A DNA stretch of 64,000 bases, from positions 113,119 to 177,118 of the forward strand of contig NW_026570405.1 in assembly GCF_019649055.1 (NCBI RefSeq). Direction: 5' to 3'. How positions within the stretch are numbered: position 1 is the stretch's first letter; each line of letters starts with the position of its first letter. Positions 43,251 through 55,230 of this stretch are shown here, in pieces. The position numbers and the translations under genes are program-made. The DNA comes from Paramacrobiotus metropolitanus. Lineage: Eukaryota > Tardigrada > Eutardigrada > Parachela > Macrobiotidae. A model generated the notes under the pieces. The model worked only from the letters and a program-made list of their open reading frames with translations. It was not told the origin of the DNA and did not search any database.

Positions 43251-44756
43251 TGTCCGGCTTCGGCGGTGTTGACATCAAGAGTCACTTCACTTCGCGGAAA
43301 ATCGCTGGGTTACCATGGGTGCTTTGCCATTAACGCAACGTCGCCTTCAGCAGGCAGTTATTTTTAGGCGCGAAGCTCGACTATTACAGTGGACGTTATA
43401 GCCTCTAAATAACCGGCAGCGCGGCAGGCCGCAACCCACAGTGCACATTGATGCACATTTTGGAAGCTGAAAAAAAAAGAGTGCGCAGCGAGAGGGGAGC
43501 CGAAATTTGCCAAAAATTATGTTTTTGGTAACAAATCAGAATCCAGGGTGAGCGAAATTAGTGTCAGACAACATTATTGAAATGTATAAATAATTTATAA
43601 GTCTCACATGTGATGGCCCTTCGGCATTACAGGATCTCTTGTCGGTGAATCCACAAAGCGCCCGCGTTTAGCTTGACTGGCCGTTTCCAAGGCGTTTTTT
43701 CCGTGGCCCGACTGATTCGTTGATGGCAAATTAGCAGTGTGCTAACAAGCATGATAAAAATATGGTATCGAGGTACAAGTTATTTTTCGGACGTTTAGCT
43801 ACGAACCAGATCTGATGGCGATGCCTGCGGCCACCAAAAAATTCATCAAGTCAAATACACTGATCGGCGATGAAATGATCATTACAGGTGCAACTGAAGC
43901 CAAGTTCGATATACACGGGCAACCGGCGGAACTCAACCATGTAGAATAAGTGCAGTTCCACCACCTAGGTTAACATTACCACCGTCGTATCATCATCACC
44001 CTTGGCCACAGTAACCGTGCAACCATCATGATCAATTTGTAAATGGAACCTGCGGCTGTTTCATGGACGCGGACATCTTCGATCATCAAGCGGTCTGATT
44101 GCTTGGAAGGAATAGTTGGCGATGCGGAGTTTCACAGACACATCTGTCTGGAGCTGCATCGTTTTTCGAATATGCTGTAAACAGTTCTTCTGCATGTCAG
44201 AATCAGGAACATTTACGTTTATTTTGGTATGAGAATTAAGGAAAAGGCTCCGGATATATTGCCCGGAGCACAATTTTCGTGCCTGCCCTGAAGAACTGTA
44301 CTGACAAGTAAATTTCCACCATATGACTCCGTTTACTGATCTTTATGATCAGAATTTAGGTTCTTTTGTCAAGAGTTTTTTGCTTACATCCTTTTATGCA
44401 GAAAACTTCACGCGAATCACGATTTCGATATAAAAGAAAGTGGACTATCGAGTTCGAGGTCGCTGGGTCTACGGGATCGCCAACGGGGTTTGCCTTTATC
44501 CAAGTTGAATTTTGCTCCCTAAAATAGACTAAGTTACCAGATGAAGTTAATGCCTAAAAGCTATCGTTAATGTACAGTACGTAAAACTGTTAGCGACCTC
44601 GAAGTCTCAACGACCTCGAATTCTAGAATCCACATTCTTTCATACCTCCAATTCTTGATTTGGAAGAACTTCCCTGCATGAAAGGGTGTAGGCAAGAAAG
44701 TCTTGACAAAGGAACCTAAATTCGGATCATGCATCTCAGTAAGATGAGTCGGTATC
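43251..44756. other. Probable degraded retroelement sequence, no gene
   Basis: Scattered coding-like scraps on both strands (43.8-43.95 plus; 44.06-44.27 minus) suggest old element debris. Nothing is firm. Confidence 0.3.
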
Positions 44757-44938
44757 ACGACATTTCACAACGCGACATTTCACATCGTAACATTTCACCG
44801 AATCCATTTCATGACCACGAAATTTCTCATCCGCAACATTTCACAACTGCAACGTTTCAAAGCCACAACATTTCGCAACTGCAACGTTTCGCAAATGCAA
44901 CATTTCGCAACCGTAACATTTCATGACACGTACATTTG
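44757..44938 (+). repeat. Degenerate ~15-bp tandem repeat array, left arm of a foldback-like structure
   Basis: About twelve units of a CAACATTTC(A/G)CAACNG-type motif, 14-16 bp each. The same motif occurs in inverted orientation at 45975-46145, so the two arrays could pair. Confidence 0.85.
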
Positions 44939-45341
44939 CCGCCCCGTAACAATGCATAAAGCACATTGCGCACACTGGATTACTGGAACAATTCTATCCC
45001 GCTATTCCGTAACGAGATTCGATTGCTATAATTCAAAAACCGATGAATTTACCAAATATCCTGTTATTGGCAACTGCGATAACCCACGCCTAATATCCTG
45101 TAAAATTGTTTAAACTTATATCTAAAAGCCCCAGAACCCATTACCAAAACCCATCTTTCACAATAAAAGTGACATAACTGGTATACCTTTTATTTACTGG
45201 ATTACTCAAATGTACCCAGTTTTAGGCACACCATTACGTTGGCATAACTGGCATGGGTAAATTATTACAAATTTACAATCATTTCAAAATTGTGCAATAC
45301 ATCTATTTAGTGTTATTGTACTTCGACTCAGCCTTAAATTA

Positions 45342-45500
45342 ATACGTCGTTCAGTTATATCGAAGTTATATAGATATCGAAATCAGTTATACGACTTATA
45401 TCAGTTATGTTACAGTAGTTATATCAGTTGAATCAAAGTTATATAAGTTATATATCAGGGTATATCAGATGTATCAAAGTTATTTAGCTACATCGAAATC
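45342..45500. repeat. Degenerate TCAGTTATA-type repeats
   Basis: AT-rich stretch with many imperfect copies of CAGTTATAT and AAGTTATAT, located between the two inverted 15-bp arrays. Confidence 0.7.
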
Positions 45501-45974
45501 TGTTACCGACACTTATCAATCGTTATTCTAAATTAATCTAAAACATTAATACGTTAAACCGAACAAACAGCATCATGTTCTTCGATACCGCTACTCGACG
45601 TCCAGGCGATTTTTTTCGGACACCTGCAGGTTTCTACTGATGTTTACCAAAGTAATATTCCATATATGGTAATCCATTTCATTGTAAACCACAGCAAAGC
45701 GCATTAAGCGCTCAGACAAGACCCAACATTCTCTGCGCCTCCGGTTTCTCTCTTGCCGCTAATTTGTTTTGAAAGATTGTAAAAAGTAATTATACCTGCA
45801 CACCTACAGATAGATTGAAAAATGTATGCCGATGCCGACTGCAGCAGTTTCAAAATACTTGGCCTGCATCCGGCTTAAACCCGAATTCGAAGCAAATCTA
45901 AAACATTGAGTTTCTGTACGCCATTCAGTATAGGGCAGATCGTCGTACTCGGATTGTGCGTACCAGAGAGAAGG

Positions 45975-46145
45975 CTGAAAAATGTTACTATCATGATAAG
46001 TTGCGATTTCGAAACGTTGCGGATATGAAATGTTACGGTTTTGAAATGTTGTGTCGGCGAATTGTCCGGGATCTGAATCGTTACTGCGGTGAATTGTTAC
46101 TCGGTGAAATCTCTGGTTGTGAAATGTCTGGCGGTGAAACGTCGC
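45975..46145 (-). repeat. Degenerate ~15-bp tandem repeat array, right arm of a foldback-like structure
   Basis: Units of the type GGTTNTGAAATGTT(A/G), the reverse complement of the 44757-44938 motif. Copies are diverged by substitutions. Confidence 0.8.
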
Positions 46146-48571
46146 ACAATCCGCGGCGGGCACAAGCATTTCCGCGGCGGGCAACTGGTTTCAGTCGAAC
46201 TGAATACATTTCTTCACCGGGAAAATTATGACGAGGTCTGTCGCCGTCGTACAGAGAACATCTATAACGAACTAAGAATGTTCTTGAGTATTTTCCTCGT
46301 AAATTCTATTTTAATTCAAATTTCAGTTTTTAATTTCCCTTCAACTCCATATTTGATGTCTTTTATCTGCATCTCGCCGCAGTACTGTGAATAAAGCAAC
46401 CAAAACGACACGGCCAAAATGACATTGCCTCTCTTAGTCTTGGGCTTCATATTTTCTGAGTGTTTGCTAATGTGCAGGCCATACTGATTTTAGCGCAACA
46501 GTTTAGTTACAACTACTCAACCAGGATGAGAAGCGAAATCTCCGTCGAGAATCCGTTTGCTCAGCTGCGTAGTACGCCTACAGGTACCGTAATACAACCA
46601 AAACACGTGGCTATGCCCTAGCATTTCATTTGCGGTTCAGCGCTCACCAGCAAAATACCAAATTATTCCTACTAGCCGTGGCATATTTCAACGTTTGCCG
46701 GTTCTGTCAGAAGAATAACTGTTGAGTACGCCGCAGTACAAACTAATAAATCATACAAAGGAACCAGATCGTGGTAATGCGAGTAACAGTGCCAAAGCGA
46801 CGATCGTCTCCAACCTCTCCTGAACCTGCATCAACTTCTTTATATACTTTTATTCCAGACTCCTCAGAAGAATCTACGTCGACGAAACGAAGGAGTCATA
46901 CACAGTCTTTGACCTACACGTCAGCAATGCCCGCCAAATGTTATGTTCTTTCGCGTCCATTTGAGCGTTCGATCGCTTCGCGTTCTTTTGCGTGTCCACA
47001 AACGCTCGGTCAGTCTTAGGAGTTAGGTTTGAGCAATTCAACCAAACAACCGTTATTTTGGCTTTCAAGTGTTTTGGGCGGGTGCTCATGGTGCCAGCAG
47101 TTTTGCGCTTCCTTTATTTAACCAATCACGTGCAGTTTAGATGTAGAGTAACTCCCACATGCACCCAAGGTACTGTCAACTGTATCCGGATGGTACACCA
47201 GAGTGCAAGTAGTTTTGGTATTCGCATTCAACGTCTAACGAGTAATCTTGCACGTTAATTTAAAAACGGACTCCTCGTTTGAAGCACGACATAAAAATAA
47301 TATCGAAGCTATGAGAAACGATTTCCGTGAAATCTCAAGTAATAAAAGTTCAACGGTGTTTTATTTAAACAGTAGTGTTATGGTGATAGTGCGCTGGCGA
47401 GACCGGAAGGTGGAAATGGTGAGGACTTCGAATCCAAATATTTTTGATAGGACGCTGGTGAAACAGAATGGAATAGTCTGCAAGATTCGGAGATGGTCCA
47501 GCTGTTCCGCATTTTTAAAGATCGTTCGGTAATTAAAGATTTGCATCTGGCTCGTACTCAGAATACTGAACAGAGGACTACTTTACGTGAAAAGCAAATA
47601 ACTTTTGTGACGTGTTCTCCAACAACATATGAAAGCAGCATCGATAAAGAGCAAAACATTCGGATCGGCCAGGGTGTGAATTATATCACAACAACTTGAT
47701 CAATGTTGTGTTACTTTTTGCACCGGCTGGAGAACTAGTTCGGAGAGGAATTGCCCCTGTGAAATCACAGCACACAGCGTGAGACATCGAGATTTAGCTC
47801 CACATGTTGCCGAATGCGATTTAGAATAATGCCCCTATTACATTTGTTTTTCTTGTATTCTATTTAGCTATGTCTGTAATATTCACATGCCAATCGTTTC
47901 TCGTTTGTTCTTGTACAGATATCTGTAGTGCGTATTATTATCATTTTTATTATTAATATTACTTCACCCTATAAACCTTATTTAAATATTCAGTTTGGAA
48001 TGGTTTTTAATCAAGCGGTCGCACATAATTTTTGCGGGTTAAATATGAACTCTAATGCCAAAATACCACATCTTTTCCGACCTACCATTTCCGTTCTACG
48101 CAAACGCAATCGGTTGATGAAAGACGGGCTAAACAGCACTGAGCGCACTGGCGACCCAAAGGTCGCTCATGTCCACATGGGGGACAAACTCAGGCACGCG
48201 AAGTCGTTACGCACGGAGATCGTCCGAATTCCAGCGCCGATCCGCACACCAGATGATGCAGATCAGCCTTAGTGCAGTAGACGCGAAAAAAAGCCAAATT
48301 GTCTGTTTTACTGTGAGCCTAGCCTCGATCGGAGCCCCACAAAGCTTACCGGTAACCCTAAACATAGAATCTTCGATAAAACCACCGCCGTTCGTGAAAG
48401 GACCCCTAGGCTATCGTATTAAATATCCTATCCAGCCTTAAGCACTAACTTCCGGAGTGGCTGCCGAACGTCTACGGTGACGTGGGGAAACTGAACATAT
48501 TACTAAGGCGGAGAGGAGGACAGATAGCTGCTGCGGGTGAGGTGCAGTAACCCTGACGGCCCGCGCTCAAG
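46146..48571. other. Intergenic, nothing firm
   Basis: A frame at 47248-47532 (with VIVRWRDRKVEM) vaguely recalls piggyBac transposases, and one at 47928-48272 is partly protein-like. Neither is strong enough to call. Confidence 0.35.
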
Positions 48572-48834
48572 CTGTGACTCTGACTCAGACTCTGACCGCT
48601 CAGACTATGACTCTGACTACTCAAAGTCTGACTGTGACTGTCCAAACTTTGACTCTGAATCTGGCTGAATAACCTAAGAAAACTAAGAAACCTAAGAAAC
48701 CTAAGAAAACTAAGAAACATAAGAAACCTAAGAAACCTTAAGAGTCAGAGTCAGATTTTGAGCAGTCACAGTCAGACTTTGAGTAGTCAGAGTGTGAGTA
48801 GTCAAAGTCAGAGTTTGAGTGGTCAGAGTCAGAG
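48572..48834. repeat. Inverted GACTCT/GAGTCA arrays around a CCTAAGAAA minisatellite
   Basis: The left arm 48572-48666 consists of imperfect CTGACTCTGACT-type hexamers. The right arm 48741-48834 consists of the complementary GAGTCAGAGTCAG-type hexamers. Between them, 48671-48740 is a tandem array of CCTAAGAAA-type 9-11-mers. The whole could fold into a ~95-bp stem. Confidence 0.9.
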
Positions 48835-50280
48835 TTTTTAGTCTAGGCCAACCGTGACTGGTCTCTAGTTGACTGCCGGATCCTATCAGTGTGCAGTGAT
48901 AGACTTCATATTGACCGCAAGAACTATGCGTTTCTCTATCAACAACTTCTTTCCATTCTTCAGGATCGTGGATCCTCTTTTCCATGGTTTAAAAGAATAA
49001 TCTTTTACAGACGTTTGTGGATGATCTAGGATGACATGAACGATTTCGTCGTGCTCTGTGCTTATTGAATTTGACCCACAATGTGTACCCATATCAAGGG
49101 GGATCTTTCAGGATGTTTCTCGATGTGTCTGGATGCTGGTACGCCGCTATAAAACCAACAGCAAGCTGGAAAACAAGCATTGGTATACCGATGGCGCATA
49201 CGTATGATAGCTTTCACCATAGGGTAATGTAAACCGATTTGCACCAACTGGGGACAACGGCACAATAGCGAATTAGGTGAATTACCGATGCTTAATTACT
49301 TAACCTAAATATGAATTCAAATTTTCGCACATACTTCAAAGGCGCCCGGTCTGACGTTATCAAGCCCACAACAACTGACTAAGGTCGCCGCTGTAAACGT
49401 CTTATCTGGCCTTGTACGAAGAGAAAATAGGATGTCGGATAAAGTTGATAATGTTGATAAATATATCAGAGTGCATGAGGTAAGTTAGAGCAGAAAAAGC
49501 GAGCCATTTCCAAATGCGTTCGCCACAAACAGTCCGGACTTTTGTCCAACCACAGCGAACGACAACTACCGGTTGTCTACTGGTACAAGGTGCCCCTTGT
49601 GTGCTATGATGCCAATACGTTATTTAATATACATTTGGCTTTTACGTCAGATTTCAGTTTAAATCAGTTCGACAAATCATGTGTCTGTTTCACATCAACG
49701 TGTTTCAAGGTTACCTTAACATTGAGACATACTTCTCGTTCGTGCTACTGCCCGTGCAAGTCGATTATATCAGACGACAACAATAGTAACGTTCCCTGAT
49801 CTTTCGATCAACCGTCAGCACTTTTTCAAACAGTGCCGTAAATAATCGAGCAAGGCGAGAGAGCGGTGAGAGATGATAACGAATAAACGACACGTAATTC
49901 GGTTGATTAAGTAAAAGGAGACATTTGGCGCTGTCATGATATCATCAACTTCATATTTTCGAAATTCGTACATTCATTCTTCACGCCCCATCAATCGGAA
50001 CAAACATTCCGTACCCACATCTTTCCCATTTTGTAAAAGTTTAACATCTTCATCATCAGATTTGCTCGTGCGCAGTGCGAGGTCCTCATCTCGGATCGGA
50101 TTGTTACTGTTGCGAGAATTATAGGCATTGTTGTCCAAACGCTACACTTCTACATTTTTATTCTGGTGTTGACTTGCTAATGGATTGGAATATGGCTAAG
50201 TCGGTTGCTACGACTTCTCGCCCTCGCTGTCCGCGAAGTTCAGCAAAGCGCAGAAATCAGCAGTGATTGACTGTTCTCCC
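48835..50280. other. Intergenic, nothing recognised
   Basis: Only short frames without domain features. Confidence 0.4.
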
Positions 50281-50499
50281 CCCGTAGGAGATCATGTCGA
50301 CAACATTACGTACCCCGTATGCTGTGTTTCCAGCAACGAGCTGAATGCGAACGGCTATGTTTTCTATGTCAACACGTGCGATCACTTGTATTGCGACGGA
50401 AAGTGCCATCCGGATGAATTCGTACTGGGTCAACCAAAATTTTCCGAATCTGAAGTACTTAATGAGTCCGTGCTCAGTTCAGTGTTCAGAATTATTTAA
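50281..50499 (+). CDS. RING-like zinc-binding exon candidate
   Basis: After an acceptor-like pyrimidine run ending GTAG (about 50288) the frame contains YPVCCVSSNELNANGYVFY, then NTCDHLYCDGKCHPDEF, and runs to a stop at 50499. C-x-H-x2-C-x2-C (50377-50406) is the core of a RING finger, and two cysteines precede it, but the final C-x2-C pair is not seen. It could be a partial exon of a RING protein or coincidence. No partner exon was identified. Confidence 0.3.
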   Translation, partial: PVGDHVDNITYPVCCVSSNELNANGYVFYVNTCDHLYCDGKCHPDEFVLGQPKFSESEVLNESVLSSVFRII

Positions 50500-53449
50500 A
50501 GGCGGTCGCCCGTATACTGCATAATTTTTGCCATGGTTTGCGGTGTGTTTGCAGCTGAAACCACGGGCGGTCGTCCGTGCGCTGAAATTTATTTTTCCCG
50601 CTGTTCCTGGCACTGTTACAGAAACTCATAATGGCGGTTGCTCATTTGCTGGATTGTTCAAAGCAGGTTTTCTGGCATTAGCCATTTCGTGGCGAGAATG
50701 CTCAGGGTAGTTGTAGGTGAGATCGCTGCCAGTTGTTTGGTTTGGCATTGCTGGTTTGGTGTTTGAATTCAGGGTCGGTAAGCACACGGGTGCGGGAGTT
50801 ATAAATTTTTAAAATCCGCCAAGAACGGAGTTAAAGAAAAATCAGCCTGACTGGTGAAGATAATTAGTACTCTCTCGGATCATTATGAGTAAGGTGTTCA
50901 CTCTGTCGGATCAGTATGAGCAGGGATTGTACACCGTATACTCTTTGCACTAAGGATGTCCCTATTCTGCCCTAGTTTTTACAATACACGATACGACTTG
51001 AGCCCCTGATATTTTTGATCAAATGGTACATATCCTGTTCAGTAAGTATAAAAGCAAAAGTTTTGAAATCAGAAGCCATCACATTTTGTGAGGGATACCC
51101 CTGCAGGGAAAAGTAAACAAAAGAATGAGGGTAAAACTCCCTGCGGTCTGCCGATAGGCAGCCAGGCTAGCGCCACTGTCTCGACCTAGTATCGGTAACA
51201 GCCAGACCAGCGCTACATTCTCGGACTCAGTCTCAGAGAGGGGGTGGAGTCAGCCAATCAGATTGTCTGCCATCTTAGCAGGAACACTACTTGTACTCTG
51301 TACATACGTAGTGGAAAAAACGACTTTATTACATTCTGGAAAGCCGGCCTAGCCGCTGTCCTGCTCGTACATTGACTTGTCCATATGCGGTCAAATCCTG
51401 ATGACTTGTCTGTGCCTCAGTATTAGGGTACGAGAATGTGCGCTGCAAATACGGTCCGACTAACGATGCCGCCATTCGGTGTAATCTGACGTAAATTCTG
51501 GTGTCATGTAAATTTTTTACAGTCATAGGTTTTCGGATTTATAAAATATGTAGTGACACTGAATTTGTGTCAAACCGTACCCGACTTCCTGCCGGGTCCT
51601 TACCACTTCCTGTTTGAGGGAAACAGGCCACATCAGACTGTATTTCCGCTGAAAATTCCCTTGAACGAGATTGAGGACCCGTAATAGAAAAACCGTTGCT
51701 AAACGTCAAACTGGGCAAAACACCATGGTTTTTGAATTAAAATATTCACAGCAAAAGCGCCGCAATATAAGATGATTTCCACACACGCAAAAGCAGCGAG
51801 ACGCTTGCTCGGTTAGCTTGCGATGCTTTTTGTTTCGAATAACAGAAGCGCGTTCCGCTATGGACGCTTACCCTCCGCTATTTGCTGCCGGGAGATTGAT
51901 GAAAGGTCTGATGATGATGAAGCCAATATTGATGAAGAGATCCGGGCAGGTTTATTGATCTCAAAAACCTTCCATAAAGATGACCCAGATGGATATCCTG
52001 TTTATTTATTCTGCTCCAACAGTACCAGATAAATCCGTTTTATCATCACCATTCAAATCCAGACGTGCATCAAATCAAGATGAAATTATTTTTAACCCCC
52101 CAATTTTACAACGCCAAATAATTCGATGGCACAACAGGGACTTTGAATTAAGATAAAATAACTTTTGATTTATAAAATGTTTACTGCATCTAATAGAACG
52201 ATGGCGCTGGAATGAAGAAAACGTCGACCGTGTCGCGTGAAGCGGTTAGAAATCATTTCTGATATTCAAAACGAGGTTTCTAACTGAAATAATTTTTAGT
52301 TGGTTGAACCATCGGTTCCAGCTCCTACTGACGAGCCGCAAACTAGCGATCACGAGGTGAGTCATCTCGAGCAACTTCAAGATTTTTCATTCTAAATTTG
52401 TGGCCGTTATGTAACCATGACTTAGGGACTCATCGGCCTCAACATTAGCCGACCAGCTTTTGCGTCCTAGCCAATCATCCGGGCTCAATGCGTCTTTCAA
52501 AATTATTTCTCGTGAGTAGAAAGACGTTGCTGTGTATAAATGAAACCTGTTAAGCTATTCAGTTATTAGAGCCGGATATCCAACTAACCAAGGTGCTACC
52601 ATTGAAGAAAACTGTTTGTAACGACCACAAGCAGACCGATAACGAAGCCAAAGCATGGCGAACGTACAAATGCCCCTTGTTCGAAAACAGATTCCGCATG
52701 ACGTGTCAACAAAGTCATCCCAAATACTGACCAGATAAAACAAGCTGCCACACACGTCACTGTTAGAATTGTCGTTTTCAAGCGTCCCAAATTGCGTCTG
52801 GTTCATACTTTTGAAATGGATTGTTTTTTGTCCACTTATCGGATTCCAATAATTAAATTTATCATTGTTATATTTTCTCGATTTTTCAAATTCGCTTTTA
52901 CTGCAAAAATCGATAATTGTATTCTCACAACAACACCACAGTGCCACTTCGTGCGGGACTCTCCCACTTCATCGGATCGGAGCGACCATTTCACATAAAC
53001 GGATTCACATGTATACACTTATTGAAAAGAAAGAAGACCAAGGTCTGAGGCCGTTGTTTTGTCACGCAAGCAATCACCGACAGGTAGAAGAAAATCAATG
53101 TTCAAGCACGGCAAAACGGACTTAAGCGACTCGGGCTGTGACGCATATGTCAGTGGACGAGCGGCGTGCCTGCTGCTTTAAGATTCGCGATATTACAAAT
53201 GTTAACAGATGAAAAACGAAAAATTCTGGCAGCAAATTGGCTTACGGCCTTCATCGGTTAAAGTATGCTACGATCATTATGTTACAGCAGTCAGCGCTGA
53301 TGTACACTATACATGGTCGATCACTCGAGATCAACAACGCCATAAACGTTTATTAGGGCATGAAAATGCCGCTTTCGAAAACAACCCTCTGACGCATTGC
53401 GTGAAGGAGAGTAAGGCGCATAAGTTTCCGAAATCAGCCTCCCGCAGTG
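50500..53449. other. Intergenic with small tandem duplications
   Basis: Two degenerate tandem pairs are visible: TCGGATCAnTATGAG-type units at about 50870-50930 and CAGCCAG-rich ~38-bp units at about 51158-51232. A possible small exon (acceptor TTTTTAG, donor GAGGTGAGT) lies at about 52300-52358. A minus-strand hydrophobic frame at 52596-52790 may be membrane-protein debris. None is firm. Confidence 0.35.
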
Positions 53450-55230
53450 AGCGCAGACGATATGGATAATCAGCCGTCCCATTTATCCACAAATGTTTGT
53501 GTTTGTATGCGGGGTTCACTAACGAAGCTTTCTAATTCGGCATCGGCGAGGTGTTTTGGCATGCACGAAAATATGCACCAACGTATGACAACGGAAGTGA
53601 CCATCTCTGGAGAGACATTTCAAGTTTGTATTGAATTTTGTGAATGACCCAGACCGTTTTTGAATACCACGAATGTTACTTCCACGGGTATTATTACCGC
53701 TTGGCATCTTCAGGTTACGCAAATTAATAAATTTTTTTACAGTTGTCTAAAATGCTACACAGGAGAAACGGTAACGTTCGGCAACCAGAACATGGTCCAG
53801 CTGCTTAACGCTACGAAGCGCACACAGCGCTACTCTGAACCCCAAGGTTATACGTATCGCTACATCTGCGGTTTTGAATGGAATGCAATCAGGAAAGCAA
53901 AGGGCACGGATCAGCAGTTTAAAAATTCCCTGCGAAGCTTCTAGCATGTGAAATCCGTGACTATATGCGATGTGTTGTTTAGTGGGCGGACGGAAGCATT
54001 TCGTCCCGAAACGGTCCCTGAGACCGACCGGGGTCAATATATATTTTACCTCGACAAAAACTATCAAATCCAGCTGTTTGTAAACAAAAAGAATATATCC
54101 GCTTGGTCTTCCGGAGAGAACTCTCAGCGACAATGAACCTCTCGACCAGTATTTGGAATCGTGCATGTCAGAGTTTTGGCGCCAAAAGATTTGACGCAAC
54201 CGCTGCTACGGCATCGTATTAATGGAGAGTGTCTGTTCACTTTGTGTTGGCGTTGTGCTCAACAAAACAATCAGCATACCCTATGCACGCATTCTGATAT
54301 CAAACGCAGTTACAATGGCTTTTATGCTACCCCGGAAATAACATTAACGCTTGCTATTTGATATCACTTGCTTGCGACACAGGAAGTCTGGCATTACCCA
54401 AAAGAGGGAGATCTTTTCGCGGATTATATAAGCATTTTCACGGCCAAAAAAGCCGCAGCCAGTGGATACCCCATAATCTGTCAGCCTAACACGGAAGAGC
54501 TGCATAGAACAACGACAGATAAAGTGGAGTACAATCCGTCTCTTATCCGCGGCGTCTCTTATCAAAACTAATACGAAATACGTTATGGGGTCGCCTGGCG
54601 ATAAAAGAAAATAAACCCATATTTGAGTACGTTAAAAGCGTCACGCGGTTTAATGAACTTTTCTTCTCAGGAACCTATGCGGTGAATTGTATCGATGTAG
54701 GGCACGAAGACGTTCTGCAGGTACAAAGCACAAGAGCCAATGACCTGGACGCAACGCATTTTCGGAACAATGTGATCGTAGCGGGATTTGACACTAGTCA
54801 TGCACAATTGGAGCTTTACGCTGGTATGACTTTTGTTGGCACAGAGCAGCTCCTTTATGTTGACACCGATTGCGTTATTGCTTTGGAGGATCCCACCTTC
54901 CCAAGCCTTCCGGTAGGTGAATGCTTAAGCGAATTTAAATCGAAAACTGATGACGCTACAATCATTTTGTTTTCTTCCTGTGGCCCTAAAATGTATCCAC
55001 ACCGCACCCGCAAAGGTTTGCCTAGGTTCAAATCGAAATTCACTACGAATAACATAGGGAATACCGAGCTTTTCAAACCGGAAATGCTAGATGTGATAGA
55101 GAAAGATCAGCAACAGGTGCTATACTCACTGAATCCTTACAAGATTTTCCGTATAAAAGGAAGCTGGCAGCTGAAAACTCGAGAAGAAAGAAAATGTACG
55201 TTTTACGTTCGTCAAGCGGATAATTCTTAA
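53450..55230 (+). pseudogene. Decayed second Polinton DNA polymerase B
   Basis: Segments in at least four frames match, in order, the second half of the polymerase at 19.8-21.4 kb. They are SARCFGMHENMHQRMTTEV (53.54 kb), TVFEYHECYFHG (53.66 kb), CDVLFSGRTEAF (53.97 kb, equivalent to AFYGGRTNAARL), GQYIFYLDKNY, LFTLCWRCAQQNN, ATQEVWHYPKEGDLFADYIS (54.37 kb), LWGRLAIKENKP (54.58 kb), and LLYVDTDCVIALEDP (54.86 kb) containing the catalytic DTD. The last frame is open for about 215 codons to the stop at 55230. The frames are broken by several indels. The intron found at the CW/FHGCPKC junction of the intact copy is absent here. The N-terminal half and the other Polinton genes are not visible nearby. 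Confidence 0.85.

Noticed and set aside
47248-47532. piggyBac transposase remnant
   Set aside because: The segment VIVRWRDRKVEM resembles the WxDKR-type region, but the surrounding residues do not follow the family, so the match is too short.
52596-52947. Membrane receptor fragment on the minus strand
   Set aside because: Two hydrophobic stretches are visible, but no family motif, start or splice pattern.
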